64,000 nt of DNA from Haliea sp. E1-2-M8 (GCF_030649675.1 NZ_JAUTDR010000009.1:1-64000), one strand, 5' to 3'; positions 48,832 through 58,892 are shown, numbered from the stretch's first letter. A program made the numbers and translations. The notes: a model not told the origin generated them from the sequence alone.

Positions 48832-49704
48832 TCAGCTATCCAGCTTGAACACGCGGAGGGCATTCTCGCGCAGGAATTTGGGCCACACCTCATCCCGGAA
48901 GGGCACATCCGGCATCTCGCTGAAAATGCGGTCCAGGGACAGGCCCATGGGGAAATAACCCGCGTACATGACCTGGTCAGACCCGCGGGTATTGGCGAAG
49001 TGCACAATGTCCTTCGGGTAGTGCTTGGGGGCGAAAGCGCTGGTCATGTAGTGCAGGTTCGGGTACTTGAGCATGAGCTTCCAGGCCACATCGGTCCAGG
49101 GCTCGCAGCCGTGGCGGGTAACGATATTGAGCTCCGGGAAAAACCACAGCACCTCGTCCAGCAGCTCCACCTTCTGCGGCCCGAACGGCAGGCGCGGCCC
49201 GGGGATGCCCATGCACGGGCAGAACGGAATATCCAGTTCCACCAGCTTGGAATAGATCGGATACCACTTCTTGTCGTTCACCGGTACCGGCGGGCAGATC
49301 ATCGCCGGGGACGCGGTTACCGCCTTGATATCGAACTCTTCCTTCAGCGCAACAATGGTGCGCACTTCATCCATGCCGTTGTTGGGGTTGGCTTCGTAGC
49401 AGGCAAAAAAGCGGTCCGGAAAGCGGCGCAGGGCTTCCTTGTGCTGTTCCGCGTAGGGGCCAATACCGATCATCGCCCGCTCGATATTGTGCTTGTCCAT
49501 CTGGGCGATGGTGTAGGCGACGTAGTCGTCCTGGCCATCGATCTTGGGAATGTCCTTGAACATGTACTGGGCGGGCATCTTGAACATCTCATGGCTTTGC
49601 TTGTCCATGAGCATCGGCTTGATCCACTCGTAGAAGTGGCTGTTGTCGTCGCCGGGCACGGCCAGCATCAGGTCTATAACGCCAATATCTTTCGGCATGG
49701 GCAT
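48832..49704 (-). CDS. Amidohydrolase_2-like protein without the usual metal ligands
   Basis: 290 aa resembling the ACMSD/amidohydrolase_2 TIM-barrel family: YTIAQMDKHNIERAMIGIG, RRFPDRFFACYEANPNNGMD, FPELNIVTRHGCEPWTDVAW, NLHYMTSAFAPKHYP. The canonical N-terminal DxHxH is replaced by IDLMLAVP, and the late Asp of GSDxP is replaced by YAGYFP. The canonical metal site therefore seems lost, although HG in TRHGCEPW is present. Reaction unknown. Confidence 0.75.
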   Translation of the reverse strand: MPMPKDIGVIDLMLAVPGDDNSHFYEWIKPMLMDKQSHEMFKMPAQYMFKDIPKIDGQDDYVAYTIAQMDKHNIERAMIGIGPYAEQHKEALRRFPDRFFACYEANPNNGMDEVRTIVALKEEFDIKAVTASPAMICPPVPVNDKKWYPIYSKLVELDIPFCPCMGIPGPRLPFGPQKVELLDEVLWFFPELNIVTRHGCEPWTDVAWKLMLKYPNLHYMTSAFAPKHYPKDIVHFANTRGSDQVMYAGYFPMGLSLDRIFSEMPDVPFRDEVWPKFLRENALRVFKLDS

Positions 49705-49830
49705 TGCGGGACTCTCCTCGGATTACAGAGCGCTCATTGTGCTTGCAGTGGCGGGCGACACCAAGGCCGTCGACCGGACCGGGCCGAGAATTCAGCCCGG
49801 GGCACAATAGCATGAACCGGCGCCAGCCGC

Positions 49831-49849
49831 CGCCCGGGCCCGCTCCTAC
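49831..49849 (-). repeat. Single REP-like unit at the P450 stop codon
   Basis: On the minus strand GTAGGAGCGGGCCCGGGCG starts inside the P450 stop codon (TAG, 49846-49848). The GTAGGAGC head matches the units inside rluE. It is the second place in the window with this motif. Confidence 0.55.
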
Positions 49850-51072
49850 ACCACGTCGAAGGCAATCGGCATGTGCTTGATACCGTTGATGAAGTTCGAG
49901 CGCAGCCACTGGATATCGCCATCGAAGCGCGGGTTGCGGATGCGGCGCACTATCTCGTCAAAGATCGCCGTCAGTTCCAGCCGCGCCAGGTGCGAACCCA
50001 GGCAGAAGTGCTGGCCAATACCGAAAGCGCGATGGCCGTTGCGCACGTCCTCGCGCTGGTTGCGCAGGATGTCGAAGCTGTCGCCGTCCACGAATACCGC
50101 CTCGTCAGCGCTGGCGGCACCGTAGAACAGCTGCACCAGATCCCCTTTGCGAATCCGTACCCCGTTGAGCTCGGTATCCTCCATGGCCGTGCGCCGGAAT
50201 GCGATTACCGCCGGATTGAAACGCAGGAACTCCTCGATCGCGTCCGGCACCAGCGTCGGGTCGTCCACCAGCTGCTGGAACTGCTGCGGATGCTCCAGCA
50301 GCATGCGCATGCCCTGGCTGGTGACGGTACGGGTGGTCTCGTTGCCCGCCACGATCAGCAGCAGGAAAAAATTGCAGAACTCATCATCCGTCAGCGGCTC
50401 ATCCTCCACCGTACCTTCCAGCAGGGTGCCGACAATACCCGAGGAGGGATCTTCCCGGTGCAGCGCCGCCAGTTCCAAACCCAGCATGAACATTTCCATC
50501 ATGGCGTTCATGCCATCTTCCTGCGAGGTGGTCAGATCCGGGTCATCCATCCCCAGCATGATATTGGTCAGCTCGAACAGGCGCTGGCGCCGCTCCAGCG
50601 GCACCCCCATCAGTTCGCAGATGGCGATCAGCGGCAGCTCTGCCGCAATATCGGTGACGAAATCACAGCGCCCGCCTACCACCGCGCGGTCGAGGATGTC
50701 CCGGGCAATCTCCCGGAAGCGCGGCTCATAGCTGTCCACCTTCTTCGGGGTGAAGGCAGAGCGCACCAGGCGGCGGAATTTGAGGTGCTTCGGCGGATCC
50801 ATGTTGATCATCAGCATCCGCATCATTTCGATCTCTTCCGCCGTCGGATTCTGCAGCATGCAGGTGCGCTCGGCGGAAGAAAACAATAGCGGATTCTTGG
50901 ATACGTAATCCAGCTCCTCCTGCCGCGTCACCGCCCAGTAGCCGGGGGTGGCGGCGTCGGCCGCGTGCCAGTAGACCGGCTCTTCCCGGCGCAGGTAACT
51001 GAAGACCTCCCGCGGCAGGCCGCCGCGGAAAGTATCGGGATTGTTGAGGTCGATATGGGGACACGTGGCCAT
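49846..51072 (-). CDS. Cytochrome P450
   Basis: 408 aa, soluble bacterial type, from ATG 51072. I-helix LIVAGNETTRTVTSQG, ExxR in IEEFLRFNPAV, and heme loop FGIGQHFCLGSHLARLE (Cys about residue 353) are intact. The start CPHIDLNNPDTFRGGLP is typical of the CYP125/CYP142-like or related families, but I cannot fix the subfamily. It monooxygenates an unknown hydrophobic substrate. First gene of a run with amidohydrolase-like, GST-like, SnoaL-like and GST genes. Electron-transfer partners are not adjacent. Confidence 0.93.
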   Translation of the reverse strand: MATCPHIDLNNPDTFRGGLPREVFSYLRREEPVYWHAADAATPGYWAVTRQEELDYVSKNPLLFSSAERTCMLQNPTAEEIEMMRMLMINMDPPKHLKFRRLVRSAFTPKKVDSYEPRFREIARDILDRAVVGGRCDFVTDIAAELPLIAICELMGVPLERRQRLFELTNIMLGMDDPDLTTSQEDGMNAMMEMFMLGLELAALHREDPSSGIVGTLLEGTVEDEPLTDDEFCNFFLLLIVAGNETTRTVTSQGMRMLLEHPQQFQQLVDDPTLVPDAIEEFLRFNPAVIAFRRTAMEDTELNGVRIRKGDLVQLFYGAASADEAVFVDGDSFDILRNQREDVRNGHRAFGIGQHFCLGSHLARLELTAIFDEIVRRIRNPRFDGDIQWLRSNFINGIKHMPIAFDVV

Positions 51073-51225
51073 GTTGCTCTCCTGAACCGTCGCTGGTTCG
51101 TGGCGGGAACTAATGGGTATTAGTCTGAGCCGCCTCGCGGGCGCCGTCAAGTCAGGACTTGCCGGAGAACACGTGTGTTGGCTGACAGATCGACAGCAGC
51201 CGCGCGGCTGACGTATCCTCGCCCC

Positions 51226-52164
51226 ATGGCTAGCAAGATTTTCGACAAGCTCCCCGCCCCGGCAAGGCACTGGCTCGGCATCCTCGGTGCTGCGAGCCAG
51301 AACTGGCTGGCGAGCCAGGCCTTCATTTACGCGGCAGCGCTGGCGTTCTTCACCGTATTCTCTATCGCGCCGATCATGGTGGTGGTTGTCACCCTGGTCG
51401 GGCTGGTTCTTGGCGAGAGTGCGGCCCAGGGTGAAATCTTCGAACAGCTCGAGGGGACTCTCGGCCCGGAAGCGGCAGGCGTGGTGCAGACGGCGGTGAT
51501 CAATTCCCAGATCGACCAGAGTGGCATCTGGCCGGCGCTGATCGGGGTCGCCGCCACCGTGGTCGGTGCCACCACGGTCTTCGCCCAGATGCAGCAATCC
51601 CTCAATCAGATCTGGGACGTCGCGCCACGCCCCTCCAGGAGTGGCATGTGGGTCTTCCTCAAGGCCCGGGTGCTGTCGCTGACCATCATCCTGGCGATCG
51701 GGTTCGTGCTGCTGGTCTCGCTGCTGTTGTCCGTGGCGCTGCGCGGGGTCATGGCGTTTGCCGAGGGATGGCTGCCGATTCCTGGCTGGGCGCTGGTGAG
51801 CATGGAACTGTTCCTGTCGCTGTTCGTGGTCACGCTCCTGTTCGCGGCGATGTTCAAGATCCTGCCCGACGTGCTGCTGTCCTGGCGGGATGTCCTGCTC
51901 GGTGCGTTCCTCACTGCAGTGCTGTTCACGGTCGGCCGCTCCCTGATCGCCATGTACCTGGCCAATACCGCGACGGCATCGGCCTACGGCGCCGCCGGCT
52001 CTCTGGCGCTGCTGCTGCTCTGGGTAAACTATTCCTCGCTGATCCTCCTGTTCGGGGCGGCGTTCACGCGTGCCCACCTCGAAGGCAGGGGCATGCCCGT
52101 CCGGCCCAAGAGCACGGCAGTGTGCGTGCACCGGGAATTGGTCGAGGACCTGCCGGAGGGCTGA
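51226..52164 (+). CDS. YihY/BrkB-family inner membrane protein
   Basis: 312 aa from ATG 51226. Six membrane segments with FIYAAALAFFTVFSIAPIMV, GATTVFAQMQQSLNQIWDV and TASAYGAAGSLALLLLWVNY, typical of the YihY/UPF0761 family (once called RNase BN). Function is not firmly established. It is divergent from the P450 gene and followed by a TonB receptor after a 144-nt gap. Confidence 0.9.
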   Translation: MASKIFDKLPAPARHWLGILGAASQNWLASQAFIYAAALAFFTVFSIAPIMVVVVTLVGLVLGESAAQGEIFEQLEGTLGPEAAGVVQTAVINSQIDQSGIWPALIGVAATVVGATTVFAQMQQSLNQIWDVAPRPSRSGMWVFLKARVLSLTIILAIGFVLLVSLLLSVALRGVMAFAEGWLPIPGWALVSMELFLSLFVVTLLFAAMFKILPDVLLSWRDVLLGAFLTAVLFTVGRSLIAMYLANTATASAYGAAGSLALLLLWVNYSSLILLFGAAFTRAHLEGRGMPVRPKSTAVCVHRELVEDLPEG

Positions 52165-52308
52165 GGTTTCTGCTGAAGATTCACCGTCCCGCGTCCCTTG
52201 CGTTGCCAATACCACCATATGATAAGGTGGCATTCGGCCCTCAACGATGTACGAGTAAAAGTTGAACGGACCTGTCATCTAACCATAAGAATATGAGAGG
52301 ACATGATC

Positions 52309-54642
52309 ATGTGGACCAATCAGAAAAATTCAAACCGAACTCCACCCCGTCTCCGTGCCGCACTTTTGCCGCAGATTTTTCGGCGATCCCTCGCTGCATC
52401 TCTACTGATATCTGTTAGCGGGACTCTGTCCGCCGAGCAATCGATAATGGAAGAAATTACAGTGACCGCGCAGAAGCGCGAGCAGTCTCTGCAGGATGCG
52501 TCTGTGTCGGTATCGGCGTTCTCTGGCGATGCAATTGAAAAAATGGGGTTTGAAGAGGGGCTGGATATCGTCGCACAAGTGCCGAACATGAATTTTTTTG
52601 CGATCTTCGGCGAGGCATCAAGCCCCTCTATCAGCCTGCGAGGTATCAGTCTGGTGAATTTTTCCGACTCCTGGGAAGCGCCAGTCGCAATGTACGTGGA
52701 TGATGTTTACCGCGGTAATCCCGCCGGTTCGGCCATCCAGTTGTTCGACCTGAAGCGCGTTGAGGTACTCCGCGGTCCTCAGGGTACCCTCTACGGGCGC
52801 AATGCAACCGGCGGATTGGTTCACTATATCTCCAACGATCCGACAGACCAATTGGAGGCCTCTGCGAGCTTTCAGGTAGGCAGCTATTCAGAGCGCGTCT
52901 TCGAGGGCATGGTGAGCGGGCCACTCAGTGATGGCATGCGCGGCCGTGTAGCAGTCAAAGTCAACCAGGCCGATGGCTGGCAGAACAATAATGCCGATCC
53001 AGTCAACGATTACGGGTTTCCGGTCGACATTGATCAGGATCTTAACGAAACGGACAGTATAGGTTATCGCGCAAAACTGGCAGTAGATATCGGGGCTGAC
53101 GGTGAACTGCTTCTCGACGTACATGGCAGCCAGGCCGATCAGGCCAGTGTGGGCTTTGCGCACATGGGCTACCAGGAAACACCGGGAGGCGAAACCTGCG
53201 CGATGTCTCGCATTCACAGAGGGGAATGCACCAGCAATACCTTTCAAACGACCGGTATTGAGCAGGCGGGTGGCGATTTCAATCCAGAAGACGTTTCCTC
53301 CAGTGTCAGCGGTGGCCTGGATACGGAAATTGATACCTTTGGCGTTTCGGCAAGGTTGGAGTGGGCCTTTGCAAATGGCATGGATCTGACTTCCGTTACC
53401 GCGTATGAAAAGCTGGAAAAATATCTGCAGGATGATGGCGATGGTGTTGGTAGCGGCCCTGCTTTTGATGTGTTCTTCGACGAGGAATATACCTCCGATG
53501 CCAAGCAATTATCCCAGGAGTTTCGGCTGAGCAAGACCGATGAAGTTTCAACCTGGGTGGTCGGCTTGTACCTTTACGATGACGAGCGGGATATGCGGAC
53601 GCAAAATCCAACTGCTGTTGAATTTGCCGACGCCGCCTCGTTCGATTTTGCCCATCGTGAAGATGTTTCACTCGAGTCCCAGTCCACCGCACTATTTGGT
53701 CAGTGGGAATGGTATTTCTCCAATGGATTCACTCTGATTCTGGGAGCTCGCTATACAGATGAGGAGCGAGACTACGATTACGTGAGGAATGTTTCCTACT
53801 ACAATACGCCAACCACCACCACGCCAACCCTGGTCCAGGACTCGATATCTGACGATAATTTTTCCGGCCGGATTGGTCTGGACTGGCGGCCAGGGGAGGA
53901 GATGCTGGTATACACCAGTCTATCCACGGGTTTCCGCAGCGGAGGCTATTCGGCCAGTTACAACAGCGTGCCGGAAGCGTTTGAACCAGTGGATTCAGAA
54001 GAAATGACCAACTTTGAAGTTGGCCTGAAAACCACGCTACTGGATGGCAGAGCCCGGTTAAACAGCGCTGCGTTCGTCTATGAACTGGAAGGTTTTCAGG
54101 CTCAGCTGTTTGACACCCTGGCGAGTGGAGCGCGCATCCTCAATGCCGGTGATGTTACCGGTTACGGCCTGGAAGTGGAGCTCACCGCCCAGGTGGCCGA
54201 TGATTTCGAGTTGATTTTCGGGGCAGGCTACCTGTCAACTGAAATGGACTCGGATCAATCAAGCCCCGTGGCAGGTGATTTCTATGATTACGATGGCATA
54301 GAATTGCCTTCTGCGCCGGAGTGGAGCTTCAATACGGTCATGCGCTACTACATTCCCCTGGGCGAGTCGGGCGAAATTACTCTGCAGGCGGATTATTCCT
54401 GGCAAGATGACCACTTCCTTCAGGTGGAAAACGACCCCTACTCTCGCCAGGACGGTTACGGCATTGCCAATGCAAGAGTCAGCTGGGCATCATCGGATGG
54501 ACGCTACATCCTGGAGGCCTTTGTCAATAATCTGAGCGATGAAGAGTACTTCACCTATCAGAATACTTTGGGCGATGACTGGGGCTATGGAGTCTGGGGT
54601 AAGCCTCGCATGGTAGGGGCGCGGCTTACCTGGCACTTATGA
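52309..54642 (+). CDS. TonB-dependent outer membrane receptor
   Basis: 777 aa from ATG 52309, seven nt after AGAGGA; an ATG at 52303 is too close to it. Signal peptide SLAASLLISVSGTLSA, TonB box EEITVTAQKREQ, plug with LRGISLVNF and RVEVLRGPQGTLYGRNATGG, then a beta-barrel ending [14 protein letters not shown]. It resembles receptors used for hydrophobic or steroid-like compounds and not only siderophores; the ligand is unknown. The coding sequence is visibly more AT-rich than its neighbours, suggesting recent acquisition. It ends 6 nt inside the convergent hydroxylase gene. Confidence 0.93.
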   Translation: MWTNQKNSNRTPPRLRAALLPQIFRRSLAASLLISVSGTLSAEQSIMEEITVTAQKREQSLQDASVSVSAFSGDAIEKMGFEEGLDIVAQVPNMNFFAIFGEASSPSISLRGISLVNFSDSWEAPVAMYVDDVYRGNPAGSAIQLFDLKRVEVLRGPQGTLYGRNATGGLVHYISNDPTDQLEASASFQVGSYSERVFEGMVSGPLSDGMRGRVAVKVNQADGWQNNNADPVNDYGFPVDIDQDLNETDSIGYRAKLAVDIGADGELLLDVHGSQADQASVGFAHMGYQETPGGETCAMSRIHRGECTSNTFQTTGIEQAGGDFNPEDVSSSVSGGLDTEIDTFGVSARLEWAFANGMDLTSVTAYEKLEKYLQDDGDGVGSGPAFDVFFDEEYTSDAKQLSQEFRLSKTDEVSTWVVGLYLYDDERDMRTQNPTAVEFADAASFDFAHREDVSLESQSTALFGQWEWYFSNGFTLILGARYTDEERDYDYVRNVSYYNTPTTTTPTLVQDSISDDNFSGRIGLDWRPGEEMLVYTSLSTGFRSGGYSASYNSVPEAFEPVDSEEMTNFEVGLKTTLLDGRARLNSAAFVYELEGFQAQLFDTLASGARILNAGDVTGYGLEVELTAQVADDFELIFGAGYLSTEMDSDQSSPVAGDFYDYDGIELPSAPEWSFNTVMRYYIPLGESGEITLQADYSWQDDHFLQVENDPYSRQDGYGIANARVSWASSDGRYILEAFVNNLSDEEYFTYQNTLGDDWGYGVWGKPRMVGARLTWHL

Positions 54643-56808
54643 TAGCTGCAGGGGCAAGCGCCGCTGACGCACACCGGTGGCGGCAAAGAGGGCATTGGCC
54701 AGTGCCGGTGCCGCCGGCGGAGTGCCCGGCTCACCGACACCGGTAGGCGGCGCGTCGCTGTCGAGCAGCACGACCGTCATCGGCGGCACCTCGTTCTGGC
54801 GCAGGATGGGGTAGTCGTGATAATTGCCCTGCTCTACCGCGCCGTCCTTGAGCGTGATCTCGCCGTACAGCGCGGCACTGAGGGCGAACACGATGCCGCC
54901 AATCATCTGGTCACGGACAATATCCGGGTTGATCACCTGGCCGCAGTCCACCGCACAGTACACATGCTCCAGTTTGGGCTTGCCATCCGCGAGCGAGACT
55001 TCCACCACTTCCGCTACCACCGAATGGAACGACGCGTGCACTGCCAGCCCCTGGAAACGACCCGGGGCGGCCCGGCCCCAGTTGGCCGCCTCCGCCACCG
55101 CATCCAGTACCCTGCGTTCCGGCGCGTCCGGCGCCAGGTAGCGGCGGCGGAAAGCCAGCGGGCAGATTCCCGCGGTGTGGGCCAGTTCATCGACAAAACT
55201 TTCCACCACAAACGCCGTGTGGCTGTGGCCCACGGAACGCCAGTAGCCCAGCGGCACCGGTAGCGGCAGATTTTGATACTGCACGCTGACACCGGCAAAA
55301 GCGTAGGGCAGCTCCTTGGCGCCTTCCACCGAAGCGAAGTCCTTGCGCGCCGCCGCCTTGCCCGCCAGCCGGCGCGCCCCGGCGGGTACCCACTGGGGCA
55401 GCATGGTACCGGCGAATACGGGGATCACCTGCTGGTTGATGCTCGGGCCAACGATGCGGTGGCGCCAGTGACTGACCTCGCCTTCCGCACCCACCCGCGC
55501 CTGTATTTGCCCGGCCATCGCCGGGCGGTACCAATCGTGGCGGACATCGTCTTCCCGGCTCCACACCAGTTTCACCGGGCGCTCCAGCTCGCGCGCAATC
55601 GCCACCACTTCAGCGACATTGTCCGCAGCGGCACGGCGGCCAAACCCGCCGCCCAGGAACTGGTTGTGAATGACCACCGCCTCCCGCGGGACCCCCAGCA
55701 CCCTGGATGCCGCATCCTGCGCCACATCCGGCGCCTGGGTCCCGACCCAGACTTCGCAGCCTCCCGGCGTCAGCCGGCAGGTGGCGTTCAGCGGCTCCAT
55801 CGGCGCGTGCGCCAGAAAGGGTACCTCGTAGCGCGCGTGCACCAGCTCGCCGCCCTCGGCGTCGGGACCAGAGTCATCGCGCACACTGAGAAAATCGTCC
55901 CCGTCCAGCGCCGCCGCCATGGCACTGGCAATCGCCGCGCTATCCCGCAGACCCTCCGCGGGTGGGGTAAAGCGGACGTCGACCTTGGCCGCGGCCTGAC
56001 GCGCGGGCCAGTAGCCCTCGGCCACGACCGCGACCCCATGCTCTGTGGCAAACACCGCAGCCACACCGGGCATATCAAGCGCTGCGGCGGCGTCAAAGGT
56101 TTCCACGGCACCATCGAACCAGGGGCAGCGCAGCAAGACCGCGGTCAGGCAGCCCTCGGGGGCGACATCAATACCGAATTGTGCCGTGCCGTCGCTCTTG
56201 GCCAGCGCGTCCACACGCTGCTCATAGCGGCCTATAAGGCGAAACTCCGCTGCAGGTTTCAGGGCAACAGCCGCGGCGGCGGGCAGTGTGCGCGCCGTCG
56301 GCACCAGCTCGGCATAGGACAGCAGCACCCGACCATCATTGCTGCGGACCTTGCCGTCGCTCACCTGCAGCGCGTCCTGCGGCAATCCGCTCTGGCTCAT
56401 GGCGGCGGCGATGAGCGTTTCCCGCGCGCTCGCCCCCACCTGGCGCAGGATGTCGTAGTACACCCGGATCGAGGCGCTACCGCCGGTAATCTGCAGGCGC
56501 ATTTCCGGGTCGGCAAAGGCGCTGTGCACCGGCGCCATTTCGTAGCGCACCGTGGCCGGGTCCACTTCCAGTTCCTCGGCCACCAGGGTCACCATACCGG
56601 TGACGATCCCCTGGCCCATTTCCGCCTTGGGGATCTGCAGCGTGACCACGCCATCGGTGTCAATGCGCAGGAATGCGTTGGGCCTGAAGTCGGCCTCACT
56701 GCCGACCTGCAGCGGCTTGTCCGAGCAGCCAGTGAGCTGAAAGCCAAGCGTCAGGGCACCCCCGGCAATGGACACATTACGAATGAACTGACGCCGGGTT
56801 TGCTTCAC
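54637..56808 (-). CDS. Molybdopterin-binding large subunit, isoquinoline 1-oxidoreductase type
   Basis: 723 aa. A Tat signal ([20 protein letters not shown]) and a lipobox-like LTGC suggest export. Aldehyde-oxidase-type domains follow: [40 protein letters not shown] and the catalytic Glu in [19 protein letters not shown]. It hydroxylates an N-heterocycle or aldehyde with a molybdenum cofactor. The ATG overlaps the stop codon of the iron-sulfur subunit. No FAD subunit is present, as in IorAB-type enzymes. Confidence 0.9.
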   Translation of the reverse strand: MKQTRRQFIRNVSIAGGALTLGFQLTGCSDKPLQVGSEADFRPNAFLRIDTDGVVTLQIPKAEMGQGIVTGMVTLVAEELEVDPATVRYEMAPVHSAFADPEMRLQITGGSASIRVYYDILRQVGASARETLIAAAMSQSGLPQDALQVSDGKVRSNDGRVLLSYAELVPTARTLPAAAAVALKPAAEFRLIGRYEQRVDALAKSDGTAQFGIDVAPEGCLTAVLLRCPWFDGAVETFDAAAALDMPGVAAVFATEHGVAVVAEGYWPARQAAAKVDVRFTPPAEGLRDSAAIASAMAAALDGDDFLSVRDDSGPDAEGGELVHARYEVPFLAHAPMEPLNATCRLTPGGCEVWVGTQAPDVAQDAASRVLGVPREAVVIHNQFLGGGFGRRAAADNVAEVVAIARELERPVKLVWSREDDVRHDWYRPAMAGQIQARVGAEGEVSHWRHRIVGPSINQQVIPVFAGTMLPQWVPAGARRLAGKAAARKDFASVEGAKELPYAFAGVSVQYQNLPLPVPLGYWRSVGHSHTAFVVESFVDELAHTAGICPLAFRRRYLAPDAPERRVLDAVAEAANWGRAAPGRFQGLAVHASFHSVVAEVVEVSLADGKPKLEHVYCAVDCGQVINPDIVRDQMIGGIVFALSAALYGEITLKDGAVEQGNYHDYPILRQNEVPPMTVVLLDSDAPPTGVGEPGTPPAAPALANALFAATGVRQRRLPLQLS

Positions 56809-57281
56809 GAGTCAGCCTCCGCAGATGGTTCCCAGTGCGCCACTGCGGCGACGCTGAGAATTGCCCGCTGCACCTTGTGATAGGTACCGCAGCGGCACAG
56901 GTTGCCCGCCATGGCCTGGCGAACGGCCTCTTCGTCCGGGGCGGGGTTGGCAGCCAGCAGCGCCGCAGCGGACATGATCTGCCCCGACTGGCAGTAGCCA
57001 CACTGGGGGACGTTGTGCGCCACCCAGGCCTGTTGCAGCGGGTGCTTGCCGCCCAGCCCCTCAATGGTCGTTACCGCCTTGCCCGCTACCGCTTCCAGCG
57101 GCAGCGAACAACTGCGCACCGCTGTTCCGTCCAGATGCACAGTGCAGGCACCGCAGAGGCCCATGCCACAGCCGAACTTGGTACCGGTCAGCTGCAGGTT
57201 GTCGCGCAGCGCCCACAGCAGTGGCGTCTGCGGGTCGGTGTCCAGGCTGACATCGCTGCCGTTGAGAGTGAAGGTTATCAT
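56805..57281 (-). CDS. [2Fe-2S] small subunit of the molybdenum hydroxylase
   Basis: 158 aa. First cluster ligands in [20 protein letters not shown] with a further Cys in RSCSLP; second cluster in [11 protein letters not shown] and [12 protein letters not shown]. This is the standard IorA/CoxS-type two-cluster subunit. Upstream bcp ends 4 nt before its start; downstream it overlaps the large subunit by ATGA. It has no signal peptide and is probably co-exported with the Tat-tagged partner. Confidence 0.93.
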   Translation of the reverse strand: MITFTLNGSDVSLDTDPQTPLLWALRDNLQLTGTKFGCGMGLCGACTVHLDGTAVRSCSLPLEAVAGKAVTTIEGLGGKHPLQQAWVAHNVPQCGYCQSGQIMSAAALLAANPAPDEEAVRQAMAGNLCRCGTYHKVQRAILSVAAVAHWEPSAEADS

Positions 57282-57285
57282 CGGG

Positions 57286-57762
57286 CTAGAGCTTCAACTC
57301 CTTGATCAGTTGCAGGACATCGTCGTGATGGCTCTTGGTAGCAACCTTGTCCATCACGTGCTTGAGGCGGCCATCCTTGCCGATGATGAAGCTGGTGCGA
57401 AGGATGCCCATGAACTCCCTGCCCATGAATTTTTTCAGACCCCAGGCGCCGTACTTTTCCGCGACGGCGTGGTCTTCATCCGACAGCAGGGTGAAGTTGA
57501 GATCCTGCTTCTCGATGAACTTGCCCAGCCGCGCGACCGGATCCGGACTCACCCCCAGCACCACGGTATCTGCCTTGGCCAGCGCTTTCTGACTGTCGCG
57601 GATACCACAGGCCTGCACGGTACAACCTGGAGTCATGGCCTTGGGGTAGAAATAAAGCACCACATTTTTCTTGTCGCGGAACTGCTTCAGGGTGACGGTC
57701 TTGCCGTCCTGGTCGGGCAGGGAAAACGCCGGTGCCAGATTACCAATCTTGGGAAATGCCAT
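57286..57762 (-). CDS. bcp: Thioredoxin-dependent peroxiredoxin, BCP/PrxQ type
   Basis: 158 aa. Peroxidatic Cys in [18 protein letters not shown], followed by the resolving Cys five residues later, the PrxQ pattern. [18 protein letters not shown] and [20 protein letters not shown] complete the fold. It reduces peroxides. It lies directly upstream of the molybdenum hydroxylase subunits, which can generate peroxide. Confidence 0.95.
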   Translation of the reverse strand: MAFPKIGNLAPAFSLPDQDGKTVTLKQFRDKKNVVLYFYPKAMTPGCTVQACGIRDSQKALAKADTVVLGVSPDPVARLGKFIEKQDLNFTLLSDEDHAVAEKYGAWGLKKFMGREFMGILRTSFIIGKDGRLKHVMDKVATKSHHDDVLQLIKELKL

Positions 57763-57807
57763 TGCCTGCTCTCCTTGTGCTTGCGACTGTGCCGACGTTC
57801 CGGGTCA

Positions 57808-58353
57808 CTACCCGGGGGGCCGTCTGCGTTCGATTGCCGAAACCCTCACCGGAAACCGGCCGGTGACAACATCGGTGAAATACTCTTTCAGGGTTGCGTG
57901 GATCACCGGGAACGCGATCTCGTCCCAGGGGATCTCATCCTCGAGAAACAGGCCACTCTCGGTGCTCTCCGGGCCCACGCCATAGGCGCCGTCAATCAGC
58001 TCGCAGCGGTAGAACATGTAGACCTGGCTGATATGAGGCACATCGAAGATGCGATACAACTCGAGGTCACTCACCCGAGCCCTGGCTTCTTCCCAGGTTT
58101 CCCGTGCTGCACCCTGCACCGTGGTCTCGCCGTTTTCCATAAAGCCGGCGGGCAGGGTCCAGTAGTCGCGACGCGGTTCAATGGCGCGCTTGCACAGCAG
58201 GACCTTGCCCTGGTGGACCGGCAGGCAACCCACAATCACCCGCGGGTTGATGTAGTGGATTGCCTCACAGGAAATACAGACAAAGCGCTCGCGGTCATCC
58301 CCCTCCGGAATCCGCAGGCTTACCTCGGCGCCACAGCTGGTACAGAACTTCAT
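57808..58353 (-). CDS. Nudix hydrolase with N-terminal zinc ribbon
   Basis: About 181 aa from ATG 58353; GTG 58362 is an alternative. The first 30 residues carry two CxxC motifs (FCTSCGAEV, FVCISCEAIH). The Nudix box is GFMENGETTVQGAARETWEE. Related proteins hydrolyse ADP-ribose, NADH or similar nucleotides. Same strand and 18 nt from the flavin reductase gene. Confidence 0.88.
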   Translation of the reverse strand: MKFCTSCGAEVSLRIPEGDDRERFVCISCEAIHYINPRVIVGCLPVHQGKVLLCKRAIEPRRDYWTLPAGFMENGETTVQGAARETWEEARARVSDLELYRIFDVPHISQVYMFYRCELIDGAYGVGPESTESGLFLEDEIPWDEIAFPVIHATLKEYFTDVVTGRFPVRVSAIERRRPPG

Positions 58354-58371
58354 CACATCCACTATCCGTTA

Positions 58372-58851
58372 TCAGGCCAGTGCGCGATAGGCGCCACTGA
58401 AAAACACCAGTGGCTCCCCTTCCGGGCGTACGTGCATCGCGTCCACACGCCCGACGATGATGAGATGATCGCCACCGGGATGGGTGGCGTCCAGGCTGCA
58501 CTCGAAACTTACCAGCGCGTCGTGAATAATCGGGGCCCCGCCATTCTCGCCCGGAGTAAAGTGCTCCGGGTCCAGCAGATGGTCACCCTTGCGCGCGTAG
58601 CGGGAGGACAGCTCCTGCTGGTTGCCCGCGAGGACATTGATCGCATAGTTTCTGGCGCCGGAATAGGCCCCAAACACCTCCGAATTGTTCTGCAGGTTCC
58701 ACAGCACCAGCGGCGGGTCCAACGACACGGAGCTGAACGAATTGGCGGTGAGCGCCAGGGCTTCTCCCTCCTCGGTTACCGCGGTAATCAGACACACGCC
58801 GGTGGCGAAGCGCCCCAGGGCATTGCGCAGTTCACGTACATCCAACTCCAT
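58372..58851 (-). CDS. Flavin reductase domain protein (HpaC/NtaB type)
   Basis: 159 aa. ALGRFATGVCLITAVTEEG, ALTANSFSSVSLDPPLVLWN, YAINVLAGNQQELSSRYA and GGDHLIIVGRVDAM are the FMN-binding flavin reductase signature. It supplies reduced flavin to a two-component monooxygenase. No oxygenase partner is adjacent; candidates would be flavin monooxygenases elsewhere. Confidence 0.9.
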   Translation of the reverse strand: MELDVRELRNALGRFATGVCLITAVTEEGEALALTANSFSSVSLDPPLVLWNLQNNSEVFGAYSGARNYAINVLAGNQQELSSRYARKGDHLLDPEHFTPGENGGAPIIHDALVSFECSLDATHPGGDHLIIVGRVDAMHVRPEGEPLVFFSGAYRALA

Positions 58852-58892
58852 GTCTTACTCCCGTATAGATACTGTTATCGACAAAAATCGGT

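Noticed and set aside
49846-52278. Minus-strand frame extending the P450 by 400 residues
   Set aside because: The extra part is antisense to yihY and has no P450 sequence; ATG 51072 begins a normal-length P450.
52262-52291. Promoter TTGAAC with TAAGAA before the TonB receptor
   Set aside because: The -10 box matches only three of six positions and is very close to the ribosome-binding site.
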